Source: CAZLGC01 sp964559275 (GTDB lineage: Bacteria > Patescibacteriota > CALEFQ01). Taken from it: a DNA stretch of 43,917 nucleotides. Position 1 is the stretch's first letter; every line of letters starts with the position of its first letter. Position numbers and translations under genes: made by a program. The notes under the pieces are model-generated. The model did not search any database and had not been told where the DNA came from. It saw only the letters and a list, made by a program, of their open reading frames with translations. Where the stretch lies: NCBI GenBank assembly GCA_964559275.1, contig CAZLGC010000004.1, positions 1 to 43,917 on the forward strand, given 5' to 3'. Below, piece after piece: positions 6,598 to 13,594 of this stretch.

Positions 6598-6946
6598 AAA
6601 GCTATCATTAATAACCGTTTGTGACGGTTGCGCTCAAGAGCGCTTTGATCATGAACTTCAAAAAGTGTTGAACAACATTCTTGATGTCAACACCGAGGCG
6701 ACCGCAGTCAGAAAAATCACCCTGACCGTTAAAATCAAACCGGATGAAGAACGGGAATCTTTACGGTCAGAATTAATCGTAAAACCGGAACTCGCACCAT
6801 TAAGCCCGGTTTCTTCACTTTCTCTGATCGGGAAAGACGTTCAGGGCAACGCCGAAGCGCACGAAGTCAAACCGCCGAAACAGTTAAAATTCGGCATTGA
6901 CGCAGACAACAAAATCCAACCCATTAAAAAAGGAGATGTAAAATAA
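6584..6946 (+). CDS. Conserved phage hypothetical protein
   Basis: A 120-aa protein. The segment VRKITLTVKIKPDEERESL followed by a LAPLSPVSSLSLIGKD stretch resembles a protein commonly seen immediately upstream of DUF2303-like genes in phages. It has an N-terminal helical part and a beta-rich core. GGAGGC precedes the ATG and the stop overlaps the next ATG. Pairing with the next gene suggests they act together; the role is not known. Confidence 0.55.
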   Translation: METTKKLSLITVCDGCAQERFDHELQKVLNNILDVNTEATAVRKITLTVKIKPDEERESLRSELIVKPELAPLSPVSSLSLIGKDVQGNAEAHEVKPPKQLKFGIDADNKIQPIKKGDVK

Positions 6947-7683
6947 TGATTGCGACTGCCCTTAAGTTTTTAAAAAACAATTTAAGATCCACCGAAATTG
7001 TTGAACGGCACGACCGCCATTTCTCGTTTGAAGACCTGAAATTGATCCCGAACAAGTTTGACGAACCGGTTCCCGCTGAATTAACGGTCAATACCCTGAC
7101 CGGTTTCAGCGACTATATTCATTTAAACATCGATCAACTCGAAAACGCATTCGTTCACGTTGAAAATTATAACAGCGTCCGTCTGCTTTCGGCGCTTTTC
7201 GGTGACAACCATCAACGAAAAAACTGGTTACAAGCCACAACCATGGGGACGCTGAACGATGGCTTTACGTTTGGCCGGTTGATGGAAATCCCGGACTTTA
7301 TCATTGCTATGCAATCCTATTTCGCTGGCACTGATGACGCTCAAAAAATCTTGGAACTGGTGAGCAATGTAAAAGCGGAGCAAGGCCAATCCTATTCAGA
7401 CACCGGATTTTCTCAAAAGGTTACTGCTAAACGGTCAGTCGAATCTTCAATGTTTGATAATGTTCCCGTGCCAAATCCGGTTACACTCAAGCCATACCGG
7501 ACTTTTCTTGAAATTGAACAACCGGAATCATCTTTTGTTTTCAGGCTTTCTTCAGGTGGCGAAGGAAACCCGCCGAAATGTGCGTTGTTTGAAGCGTCTG
7601 GCGGGGCATGGAAGCTGGACGCGATTGAAAAAATATCAGCATGGCTGGCTGATCAGCACTTTTCAATCCCGATGATTGCGTAA
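6946..7683 (+). CDS. DUF2303-like phage protein
   Basis: A 245-aa protein with the ordered motifs I associate with DUF2303-like phage proteins: HVENYNSVRLLS (about 71-82), GRLMEIPDFIIAMQSYF (about 101-119), QKVTAKRSVES and VPNPVTLKPYRTFLEIEQP (about 178-196), then a C-terminal CALFEASGGAWK. It is an early gene, predicted cytoplasmic. The biochemical role is unknown. ATG overlaps the previous stop and an AAGGAG lies upstream. Confidence 0.6.
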   Translation: MIATALKFLKNNLRSTEIVERHDRHFSFEDLKLIPNKFDEPVPAELTVNTLTGFSDYIHLNIDQLENAFVHVENYNSVRLLSALFGDNHQRKNWLQATTMGTLNDGFTFGRLMEIPDFIIAMQSYFAGTDDAQKILELVSNVKAEQGQSYSDTGFSQKVTAKRSVESSMFDNVPVPNPVTLKPYRTFLEIEQPESSFVFRLSSGGEGNPPKCALFEASGGAWKLDAIEKISAWLADQHFSIPMIA

Positions 7684-7705
7684 TTAGCAATGACAAGGAG
7701 GAACC

Positions 7706-7792
7706 ATGAAAACACTCACAAATTGGTTTTTACAGACGTTAATTGTCCTATTTTTAATGCTGGTGATGTCGATTCAGGACATTAATTTTTAA
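7706..7792 (+). CDS. 28-aa membrane peptide
   Basis: MKTLTNWFLQTLIVLFLMLV... is a single hydrophobic segment with a short polar N-terminus. A strong ribosome site (AAGGAGG) supports translation. It might be a small inner-membrane effector, but nothing in the sequence indicates a target. Confidence 0.5.
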   Translation: MKTLTNWFLQTLIVLFLMLVMSIQDINF

Positions 7793-7795
7793 CCA

Positions 7796-7868
7796 CTTGC
7801 CGCCAGGGGCGATAGGCTGACCCTTTCCCTGCTTCGGGCAGATACAGTACGGCCTCAACGGCGGCAAG
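7796..7868 (+). repeat. Structured intergenic element
   Basis: A perfect 9-bp stem (CTTGCCGCC 7796-7804 / GGCGGCAAG 7860-7868) encloses about 55 nt with an inner CTGC-TTCGG-GCAG hairpin. It starts four bases after a stop codon and ends about 20 nt before the next ATG, the same arrangement as the structured elements at 12506-14720. No U-tract follows. Confidence 0.5.
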
Positions 7869-7888
7869 ACTAATTAAGGGGGAAAATA

Positions 7889-8095
7889 ATGTGCGTAAAG
7901 TTGAAAGATTTAAACATAAATTATACCAAAATCTTGTTTTTTGAAGGCAAAATCAATCTGTTCAGAAAATGCCTCGACCCGGATGACATTCTTATCGAAA
8001 TGTTTAACAGCGAAGAACAAGCATTATTGAAAACTGCGATTGCCGAATCAGAAACACAGATAATGGATGAAATTTCAAGCAACCCACCATTTTAA
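7889..8095 (+). CDS. Small hypothetical protein
   Basis: A 68-aa protein, MCVKLKDLNINYTKILFFEG..., with AAGGGGG upstream. The C-terminal half is acidic and helical (FNSEEQALLKTAIAESETQ), and it ends in SNPPF. No family recognised. It immediately precedes the exonuclease gene and is probably co-expressed with it. Confidence 0.55.
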   Translation: MCVKLKDLNINYTKILFFEGKINLFRKCLDPDDILIEMFNSEEQALLKTAIAESETQIMDEISSNPPF

Positions 8096-8115
8096 ATAAA
8101 AGAAAAAATTAAATA

Positions 8116-8832
8116 ATGAAAATCTTAGCCATAGACACAGAAACCATCCCGAACCAATCTTTACCCGAAAACTTTGGCTTTGATCCTGATACGGTAAAAG
8201 TCGGAAATATGAAAGATCCTGCAAAAATTCAGGTCAAACTTGATGAAGCCAAGGAAAAACACAGCAAGACAATGAGCCTTGACCCGGCCATGTGTCAATT
8301 GTGTACTTTCTGCGGTATCACCTATGACACGGAAACCCATAAAATTATCAACGAAGTCACACTTCAGGTTGTGGAAGCCGACAAACACGATGATCTTGAA
8401 CTTGTCAGCACTGGCTGGAACACTATTTTAATGGCCCACCAAGAGCGTATGCCGATTATATCATTTAACGGTATTCAATTTGATTTGCCGGTAATGCTAT
8501 TCCGAGCCATTGCCCAGGATGTACCGGTCAGTCCAATTACATATAAATACCTGACTCAAAAATACAACAACAAACATCATTATGATGTCATGCAGATATT
8601 GGCTGGATGGGATCGGCAAAAATGGCACAAACAAGATTTTTACCTGAATATTTTTAAGCTCGGTAGCAAGGACGGTTTTGACGGTTCAATGGTATATCCG
8701 ACTTATCAATCAGGTGAATATGAAACCATTAAACAATATTGCCGAAACGATGTTTTAACGCTGTGTAAATTATTCACGCGGGTTGAGCCGTGGTTTAAAG
8801 TTGAAATAGAAGAAAATATAGGGGGTAAATAA
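8116..8832 (+). CDS. 3'-5' exonuclease, PolB-exonuclease-like
   Basis: A 238-aa DnaQ/RNase-H-fold exonuclease of the 'predicted exonuclease related to PolB' type. The DEDD residues are visible: AIDTETIP (Asp, Glu, residues 6-8), SFNGIQFDLPVML (second Asp, about 124), and YCRNDVLTLCKLF (final Asp, about 215). It would digest or proofread DNA 3' to 5'. Adjacent to an SSB-tipped candidate annealing protein, it may form a recombination pair similar in logic to Exo-Bet, although lambda Exo is an unrelated 5'-3' enzyme. Confidence 0.75.
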   Translation: MKILAIDTETIPNQSLPENFGFDPDTVKVGNMKDPAKIQVKLDEAKEKHSKTMSLDPAMCQLCTFCGITYDTETHKIINEVTLQVVEADKHDDLELVSTGWNTILMAHQERMPIISFNGIQFDLPVMLFRAIAQDVPVSPITYKYLTQKYNNKHHYDVMQILAGWDRQKWHKQDFYLNIFKLGSKDGFDGSMVYPTYQSGEYETIKQYCRNDVLTLCKLFTRVEPWFKVEIEENIGGK

Positions 8833-8834
8833 AC

Positions 8835-9848
8835 ATGGAAACATTACCAGTTGCAAGGCAAAATCACGAAATAGTTAACCTTGAAGATAGTGCAATGTCG
8901 GTTGAAACATTAACCCGACAAGTCAACTTAATCCAAGGGGTTATGAAAAACGTAATGAAGGAAAACGAACATTATGGCGTAATTCCAAGCACAGACAAAC
9001 CGACATTATTAAAACCCGGTGCGGAAAAATTATGTCTCACATTTCGACTTGACCCTGATTATGAAATAATCCGGGAAGTTCGGGAAAAAGATTTTATTGC
9101 CTACACTGTAAAATGTTCTTTAAAGCACATTCCAACAGGACAGGCAATTGCGTCCGGGATTGGGGCTTGCAACTCGAGGGAAACAAAATATCGTTACCGA
9201 TCGCAAAACACCGGAAAACCCGTACCTAAAGAATATTGGGATACTAGAGACTCAGCTATTCTCGGTGGATCTCAATACAAACCGCGAAAGAAAGATAAGC
9301 AATGGTTTATTTTTGAACAGGTTGAACATGACAACCCTTGGGATTTTGATAACACACTTATTAAAATGGCCTGTAAGCGTGCGCTAGTTGCCGCTACACT
9401 AAATGCAACCGCAGCAAGCGACATATTCACCCAGGACGTTGAAGATATGCCAAAAGAAATTATTTCAGGTGGTCAAGCTCAACCCAAACCAGACACCACG
9501 CCACCACCTGCCAAACCAGAAAGGGCAGCCTCTAATGACACGCTCACGGAAAAGCAATATAATTTCATTGCCGGAAAAGCTACAAAAGCAGGCTTAACAG
9601 AGTCAGAATTAAAAAACTTTATCATCTGGTACAAAAAAACTTACCCATCGGCTGAGACAAAGCATGGTGAAAAGCCTACATCAACAGAAAAAGGCAATTT
9701 GTCTAAATCCGGGGCGTCCGCCATCATAGATGGGTTTGATGATCTGTTGAGCAATTACCAAGAAGCTCAAATGTCGGAATTTGAAGGACTGAATGAAGGT
9801 ACGCCCGAAGGCGGGCCACCCACCCAAGAAGACGATATTCCTTTTTAG
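8835..9848 (+). CDS. Candidate ssDNA-annealing/recombination protein with SSB-like tip
   Basis: A 337-aa protein. The N-terminal domain (about 20-200) contains ENEHYGVIPSTDKPTLLKPG and AEKLCLTFRLDP, a pattern common in phage early proteins of poorly defined function. A Pro-rich linker (about 215-235), a helical region and a C-terminal EEDDIPF-type acidic tip like that of SSB follow. Its neighbour is an exonuclease. Together these suggest single-strand annealing or a related DNA role, but this is inference. GGGGG precedes the ATG. Confidence 0.5.
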   Translation: METLPVARQNHEIVNLEDSAMSVETLTRQVNLIQGVMKNVMKENEHYGVIPSTDKPTLLKPGAEKLCLTFRLDPDYEIIREVREKDFIAYTVKCSLKHIPTGQAIASGIGACNSRETKYRYRSQNTGKPVPKEYWDTRDSAILGGSQYKPRKKDKQWFIFEQVEHDNPWDFDNTLIKMACKRALVAATLNATAASDIFTQDVEDMPKEIISGGQAQPKPDTTPPPAKPERAASNDTLTEKQYNFIAGKATKAGLTESELKNFIIWYKKTYPSAETKHGEKPTSTEKGNLSKSGASAIIDGFDDLLSNYQEAQMSEFEGLNEGTPEGGPPTQEDDIPF

Positions 9849-9857
9849 GGGGTTTAT

Positions 9858-10124
9858 ATGAAAATTAAACTTGGCGACTTCGTACTCACATCAACCAAGA
9901 GTTGTTTTACGCTCAATGAATGGAAAACCCGAAAAAATAAAGATACTGGAAAGCCTGAGCGATTTTTAGACCCGTTTGCGCATTATTCCCATTTGGACGC
10001 ACTCTTAGACCAATATCCACAAAGAATGCTCATGCGGTCGGATGCGGAATCGATACAGGCATTAATTAAAGAGTTTCGAGGTTATACAAAAGAAATTAAA
10101 AAAGCGCTGGAGATAAAAGAGTGA
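9858..10124 (+). CDS. Small hypothetical protein
   Basis: An 88-aa protein, MKIKLGDFVLTSTKSCFTLN..., with an N-terminal beta-rich part and a C-terminal helical, Lys/Glu-rich tail. GGGGG lies before the ATG, and the stop overlaps the GTG start of the next gene. It fits an early accessory DNA-metabolism protein by position only. Confidence 0.55.
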   Translation: MKIKLGDFVLTSTKSCFTLNEWKTRKNKDTGKPERFLDPFAHYSHLDALLDQYPQRMLMRSDAESIQALIKEFRGYTKEIKKALEIKE

Positions 10125-10537
10125 AAGAAGGAATATTCCAGCGCCAAAACAATCAATTGATTCCATTTGACCCAGAAACGCTTGAGAATATCAAGGGATA
10201 TTACGAAAACCAGCCAATCCGGGTTAAAATGTATGGCATTAAACGACCCCGGAGCTATCAGCAGCTAAAGGCATACTGGAAGCTGTGCGAAGTTGTTGCC
10301 GACCACCTTGACCAATTCAGCGACAAGTATGACGTTGATTGGGAGCTGCGTGTTAAGCTAAAGCACATCGGCAGAATGACGGTATCCGGTAATAAGGTAA
10401 TTGTGGAGTGTAAGTCAATATCGTTTTCTCAGTTGGAGCATATCGAAGCAAATCGGTATTTTGATAGAGCTTTTGAGTTAATGGCAAAGTGGCTGAACGT
10501 GCCGGTTGAGGACTTGATGGGAATGGAGGGAATATGA
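10121..10537 (+). CDS. Hypothetical protein, possibly NinB/DUF1367-like
   Basis: A 138-aa protein. The motif RPRSYQQLKAYWKLCEVVADH (about 42-62) recalls the RS..Q...YW type opening of phage recombination-accessory families, but I cannot assign one. The C-terminal half includes SFSQLEHIEANRYFDRAFELMAKWL. GTG start, overlapping the previous gene by 4 nt and the next by ATGA. Probably part of the recombination gene set. Confidence 0.45.
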   Translation: MKEGIFQRQNNQLIPFDPETLENIKGYYENQPIRVKMYGIKRPRSYQQLKAYWKLCEVVADHLDQFSDKYDVDWELRVKLKHIGRMTVSGNKVIVECKSISFSQLEHIEANRYFDRAFELMAKWLNVPVEDLMGMEGI

Positions 10538-10707
10538 AAATAATCGCCCGCCCAAACGAACATGACCTGTCAATGATTGAGCTGTACTCTGAGGATATGA
10601 GATACATGCTCGGTGCTGTTCACGTAGACAATTTTATTGTGGACGAAAGCATATACGCCACACTTAGATTTATTTTCAGGGATAGGCGGTTTTTTTACTT
10701 GCATTGA
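10534..10707 (+). CDS. Small hypothetical protein
   Basis: A 57-aa protein, MKIIARPNEHDLSMIELYSED..., whose ATG overlaps the previous stop (ATGA) and follows GGAGGG, so it is well supported as translated. Acidic N-terminal half, basic aromatic C-terminus (RDRRFFYLH). No family recognised. Confidence 0.55.
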   Translation: MKIIARPNEHDLSMIELYSEDMRYMLGAVHVDNFIVDESIYATLRFIFRDRRFFYLH

Positions 10708-10733
10708 ATGTCTAATTCTGGTAAATAAAAAGC

Positions 10734-11186
10734 ATGGCTAATAAATATACGAAATTAAAAATCGACATTAATAGGGTGGTGAGTCTTTATAGGTCGGGAA
10801 TGACTCAAGCCGAAATTGCAAACGAGATGGGTGTGTCTCAAAAAGTTATCTTTTCAAGATTAAAAGAGATTGGTTTTAAGTGCAGGGCGTCAGCCCCACG
10901 AAACCAAAAAAGAGAATTAAACAACAACTGGAAAGGTGATGATGTTACATATTCAGCTTTTCATCTTAGGTTGAAATCTCTACATGGAAGCCCTAAAAAG
11001 TGTGAAGTTTGTGGAACAACTGACAAAACCAAGTCATATGATTGGGCGAACCTTACGGGGGCATATGAAGACCCGAAAGACTATAAAAGAATGTGCCGAT
11101 CTTGCCATTGGAAATATGATAAAAAACATTTAAATTTTAAAGGTGCTGTTGGTGGCAGAAAGGGGGTGCAAGATGCCAAAAAGTAA
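10734..11186 (+). CDS. HTH plus zinc/HNH-like DNA-binding protein
   Basis: A 150-aa protein. Residues 14-45 form an HTH (SLYRSGMTQAEIANEMGVSQ then KVIFSRLKEIG). Residues about 80-125 carry CEVCG...SYDWANLTGAYEDPKDYKRMC then RSCHWKYD, the zinc/HNH-like module seen in free-standing phage endonucleases; the classic catalytic His-Asn-His is not fully evident. It could be a homing-type nuclease or a DNA-binding regulator. Its 3' end overlaps the SD and start of the methyltransferase locus. Confidence 0.6.
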   Translation: MANKYTKLKIDINRVVSLYRSGMTQAEIANEMGVSQKVIFSRLKEIGFKCRASAPRNQKRELNNNWKGDDVTYSAFHLRLKSLHGSPKKCEVCGTTDKTKSYDWANLTGAYEDPKDYKRMCRSCHWKYDKKHLNFKGAVGGRKGVQDAKK

Positions 11187-11220
11187 ATGCAGACATTTAG
11201 ATTTGTTTTCTGGCATTTGA
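11173..11220 (+). pseudogene. Cut-off 5' end of C5 methyltransferase
   Basis: ATG at 11173 follows AGGGGGTG and encodes MPKSKCRHLDLFSGI, the canonical start of motif I of C5-cytosine methyltransferases, then hits TGA at 11218. The continuation GGFALAASW lies in another frame. Relative to the expected FSGIGGF, five bases (TGACC) sit between ATT and GGTGGC. Confidence 0.6.
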
Positions 11221-12242
11221 CCGGTGGCTTTGCCCTTGCAGCATCGTGGGTGTGGGGTGCGGATCATGAGATTGTTTCGTTCTGCGAAATTGAACCGTTT
11301 GCCCAAAAAGTCTTAAAAAAACATTGGCCTGATGTGCCGTGTATACCGGATATCAGAGACATAAAAGGAACCGATTATGCAGGAACAATTGACCTTATTT
11401 CCGGCGGGTTCCCGTGCCAACCGTACAGTGTTGCCGGGAAGCGAAAAGGCGCGGAAGATGACCGTGCGCTCTGGCCTGAAATGTTGCGCGTTATTAAAGA
11501 AGCAAAGCCCAATTGGATTATTGGCGAGAACGTTGCTGGGATCGAAAGTGTTTTCCAGTGGGACGGTTTTTCTGAATTGGAAGGCAAGGAATATCCTACA
11601 AAAAAGGCGGCAAAAGCTGACTTTAAAGGCATTTCAGAACGAACAGGGGAAGGAATGTTATGGGTGGTTTTGGGCAACCTTGAAAAACTCGGATACGAGG
11701 TCCAACCAGTTATTATTCCAGCTTGCGCCGTCAACGCCCCGCACAGGCGGGATAGAGTCTGGATTGTGGCGAACTCCAAACGGCCAAGAACCGGGGATAA
11801 ATCCAGAGCGGTTGCAATGCAAGGACGGATCACCGCCGAAACCGGGCCAGCGGCTTTACGACAAGGAAACGGGGAGACTTTGCCAGATAGGGTTAACACA
11901 ACAGGCCAAGATGTGGCCCACCCCATCAGCAAGCATGATGACATCTCAGGACATGGAGCAAGCGAAGTATGCCGGGAACGATCCGAAAAGGCCAAAATAC
12001 AAGGATGCTCTTTGGCCGACGATAACCGCAACCGATGCGATAAAAGGCGGAAAAGTATCTCCACGACCGGGGGCAATGGGACTTTCAGAGAAAACGGGTG
12101 GCTCCCTGAACCCGCAGTGGGTCGAGTGGCTAATGGGGTATCCGGTCGGGTGGACAGACTTAAAGGACTCGGAAACGCCATAGTTCCGCAAGTGGTGGTT
12201 CCGATCATGCAAGCGATTAAGGAAATTAACGAAACATCCTAA
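11187..12242 (+). CDS. Dcm-family C5-cytosine methyltransferase, frameshifted in motif I
   Basis: A 351-aa frame that holds most of a C5-cytosine methyltransferase. Visible are GGFALA (rest of motif I), GGFPCQPYSVAG (motif IV, catalytic Cys), GENVAGI (motif VI), HRRDRVWIVA (motif VIII) and RLKGLGNAIVPQV (motif X). The enzyme would methylate cytosine in DNA, usually to block restriction. Its true 5' end (ATG 11173) is in another frame, so intact motif I is lost unless a -1 frameshift occurs. The first residues here (MQTFRFVFWHLT) are a poor substitute. Either an inactivated gene, a switchable one or a sequence error. Confidence 0.7.
   Translation: MQTFRFVFWHLTGGFALAASWVWGADHEIVSFCEIEPFAQKVLKKHWPDVPCIPDIRDIKGTDYAGTIDLISGGFPCQPYSVAGKRKGAEDDRALWPEMLRVIKEAKPNWIIGENVAGIESVFQWDGFSELEGKEYPTKKAAKADFKGISERTGEGMLWVVLGNLEKLGYEVQPVIIPACAVNAPHRRDRVWIVANSKRPRTGDKSRAVAMQGRITAETGPAALRQGNGETLPDRVNTTGQDVAHPISKHDDISGHGASEVCRERSEKAKIQGCSLADDNRNRCDKRRKSISTTGGNGTFRENGWLPEPAVGRVANGVSGRVDRLKGLGNAIVPQVVVPIMQAIKEINETS
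11377..12183 (+). CDS. Overlapping ORF inside the methyltransferase gene
   Basis: A 268-aa frame wholly inside the methyltransferase gene. It contains LLFQLAPSTPRTGGIESGLW, MWPTPSAS, LWPTITATDA and LNPQWVEWLMGYPVGWTDL. I recognise these as features of a family often found as database proteins in phages with Dcm genes. The same bases encode the GLGNAIVPQ end of the methyltransferase in the other frame. The frame may be truly translated, or it may look conserved only because the methyltransferase frame constrains it. No ribosome site is obvious. Confidence 0.35.
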   Translation: MQEQLTLFPAGSRANRTVLPGSEKARKMTVRSGLKCCALLKKQSPIGLLARTLLGSKVFSSGTVFLNWKARNILQKRRQKLTLKAFQNEQGKECYGWFWATLKNSDTRSNQLLFQLAPSTPRTGGIESGLWRTPNGQEPGINPERLQCKDGSPPKPGQRLYDKETGRLCQIGLTQQAKMWPTPSASMMTSQDMEQAKYAGNDPKRPKYKDALWPTITATDAIKGGKVSPRPGAMGLSEKTGGSLNPQWVEWLMGYPVGWTDLKDSETP

Positions 12243-12334
12243 AAAATACATGACAATCATAAATAGTTTATGACACAGTAAACATTTTAGATAAAATACT
12301 TGACAAGAAATTAAAAGCACGATAGGGGTAAATT

Positions 12335-12505
12335 ATGAAAACAGATATCAGTTCAAGATTAACGAAAGAACAGTTTAAATTTATAAAAGAAGAGGCTGAA
12401 AGACAAAGACGGCCTATTGCTGCTGTTGTTCGCAATCTTATTGATGACCTGTATCAGAGCCACAAGACAACTCATAGTGGCGAAAAGAAACCGCAAGGCG
12501 ACTGA
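12335..12505 (+). CDS. Ribbon-helix-helix regulator
   Basis: A 56-aa protein with the CopG/Arc pattern: a short N-terminal strand (TDISSRLT), then two helices (KEQFKFIKEEAERQ and PIAAVVRNLIDDLY). It should bind DNA as a dimer. Upstream, ATGACA or TTGACA occurs three times in 12250-12305 and may be an operator. AGGGG precedes the ATG. Confidence 0.65.
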   Translation: MKTDISSRLTKEQFKFIKEEAERQRRPIAAVVRNLIDDLYQSHKTTHSGEKKPQGD

Positions 12506-12739
12506 TACCCGGTCGCGAATCGAGCCTGTTGGCGGGTCTAATCGATAAACAACGGGAAGCCTGACAAACTTCCCCGAAACACGATAAATCTTGCGATATA
12601 AGCCACTAAATCCATCAACGGGTTAATTGTTATTGTCACAAGCGTCCCCTCTGTTTTTGCCGCACATTTTTGCAGGGGGGGCGTGGAAGCAATGCGTTAG
12701 CGTGTCGGTGGACACCCATCAACGAAAGGATACAACAGC
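12506..12739 (+). other. Structured intergenic stretch, no gene
   Basis: This stretch of about 230 nt has several hairpins: GCGAC/GTCGC at the stop codon of the previous gene, GGGAAG (12554) / CTTCCC (12569), a long CGTCCCC.../...GGGGGCG pairing around 12645-12685, and GTGTC/GACAC (12702/12711). CGTTAG lies at 12695. I find no ORF of quality. Confidence 0.45.
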
Positions 12740-12925
12740 GTGACGCCGAAATTTATAGCAACAATTCACGGCGGCATCCCTGATTTTGATAATGTCCGCA
12801 ACGTCAAACCGGAATATGGCAGGGATACACCTGTGATATCCGCTTCGCAAGCAAACTTGCGTCATATGCGTTGTTATGCCATTGGTAATACCGCAACCAA
12901 TGGCATATTAAAAACAATGCGGTAA
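12740..12925 (+). CDS. Hypothetical protein (GTG start)
   Basis: A 61-aa candidate starting GTG ACG CCG, with GAAAGGA about 12 nt before. The 3' half coincides with two strong hairpins (CGCAAG/CTTGCG and GCCATTGG/CCAATGGC), which makes the coding call less certain, as these could be an intergenic structured element like its neighbours. No domain recognised. Confidence 0.35.
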   Translation: MTPKFIATIHGGIPDFDNVRNVKPEYGRDTPVISASQANLRHMRCYAIGNTATNGILKTMR

Positions 12926-12944
12926 CTATATGAGGTAAAACCAT

Positions 12945-13103
12945 ATGTCAGAAAAAGCGAAAGAGAAATTGACAAAAGCGATTGAAGTCCTTGCGGACAA
13001 AATCACAGGCAACATCAAATCAGGTGATGCCCTTAAATTCACACAAGCTGCTAATAATGCAGCGAACACAATGGCTTGCTTGAGTAATATCAAAAAAGCA
13101 TAA
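12945..13103 (+). CDS. Small helical hypothetical protein
   Basis: A 52-aa protein, MSEKAKEKLTKAIEVLADKI..., predicted largely alpha-helical, with an AGG before the ATG. The composition is amphipathic and Ala/Lys-rich. Its TAA stop is the start of a strong stem-loop element. No family recognised. Confidence 0.55.
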   Translation: MSEKAKEKLTKAIEVLADKITGNIKSGDALKFTQAANNAANTMACLSNIKKA

Positions 13104-13223
13104 CCAAATCATTCGTGCTGACCGGGAGGGCATTGACCATCAAGCAGGGAACGGACGGATACAATGTGACAGACCCGCCCTGCATCTGTCACACTCCCGG
13201 TCAGCACAATTCAATCGTTAGGT
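13098..13223 (+). repeat. attC-like / pseudoknotted stem-loop element
   Basis: A perfect 14-bp inverted repeat (GTGCTGACCGGGAG 13115-13128 / CTCCCGGTCAGCAC 13194-13207) encloses a 9-bp hairpin TGTGACAGA/TCTGTCACA (13165/13185). The hairpin loop CCCTGC (13178) can pair with an upstream GCAGGG (13144), a pseudoknot. The ends read GCATAAC...GTTAGGT, resembling integron attC boxes. No U-tract follows. Confidence 0.55.
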
Positions 13224-13233
13224 GGACATAGAT

Positions 13234-13422
13234 ATGGGAGAATCAAGAAAAATAGATTTTGGGTATCAATGCCCTGTCCGGGGATGCAAGCAAAAAAATA
13301 ATCGAAGATTTAATTCCTTATCTGGGCTTCTTCAACATATGGAGTTGTTTCATCCTGGTGAAGCGGAAAAGCGTTTAAGGGCCAAAAAATCAAAACGGAC
13401 AACAGGTAAAAATTTGTGGTGA
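13234..13422 (+). CDS. Single C2H2 zinc-finger protein
   Basis: A 62-aa protein with a classical finger: YQCPVRGC (C-x4-C), F-x5-L (FNSLSGLL) and HMELFH (H-x4-H), all in 13-41, followed by a basic tail (KRLRAKKSKRTTGK). It should bind DNA or RNA. C2H2 fingers are uncommon in phages. AGGTGG precedes the ATG; an in-frame GTG lies 12 nt upstream. Confidence 0.65.
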   Translation: MGESRKIDFGYQCPVRGCKQKNNRRFNSLSGLLQHMELFHPGEAEKRLRAKKSKRTTGKNLW

Positions 13423-13500
13423 TAGCAGTTCCAGGAAGGTGGGTTTTACTCCTACCGTAATAGCTTCCAGGAAGGTGGGTGAAACGCCCACCATCACCAC
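13416..13500 (+). repeat. Tandem hairpin repeats in intergenic region
   Basis: TTCCAGGAAGGTGGGT occurs twice (13429 and 13465, period 36). Each copy begins a hairpin: GGTGGG with CCTACC (13451) and GGTGGG with CCCACC (13487). The pairing is kept with a G-T in one, suggesting selection on structure. An outer stem GTGGTGAT (13416) / ATCACCAC (13493) encloses both. The rest of 13501-13594 also has CCGG-rich pairing. Confidence 0.55.
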
Positions 13501-13594
13501 CTAACCAGCCGCTTGTCGCTGACCCGGCGAAGGATTTTCCGGGAAAGGACAACCGGGGCGGGCAGGACAGCTAATCGTTATAGGAGGGAACAAA

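Noticed and set aside
11375..12208. 277-aa minus-strand reading frame across the methyltransferase
   Set aside because: No coding-like motifs or ribosome site; it is probably a shadow caused by codon constraints of the plus-strand frame.
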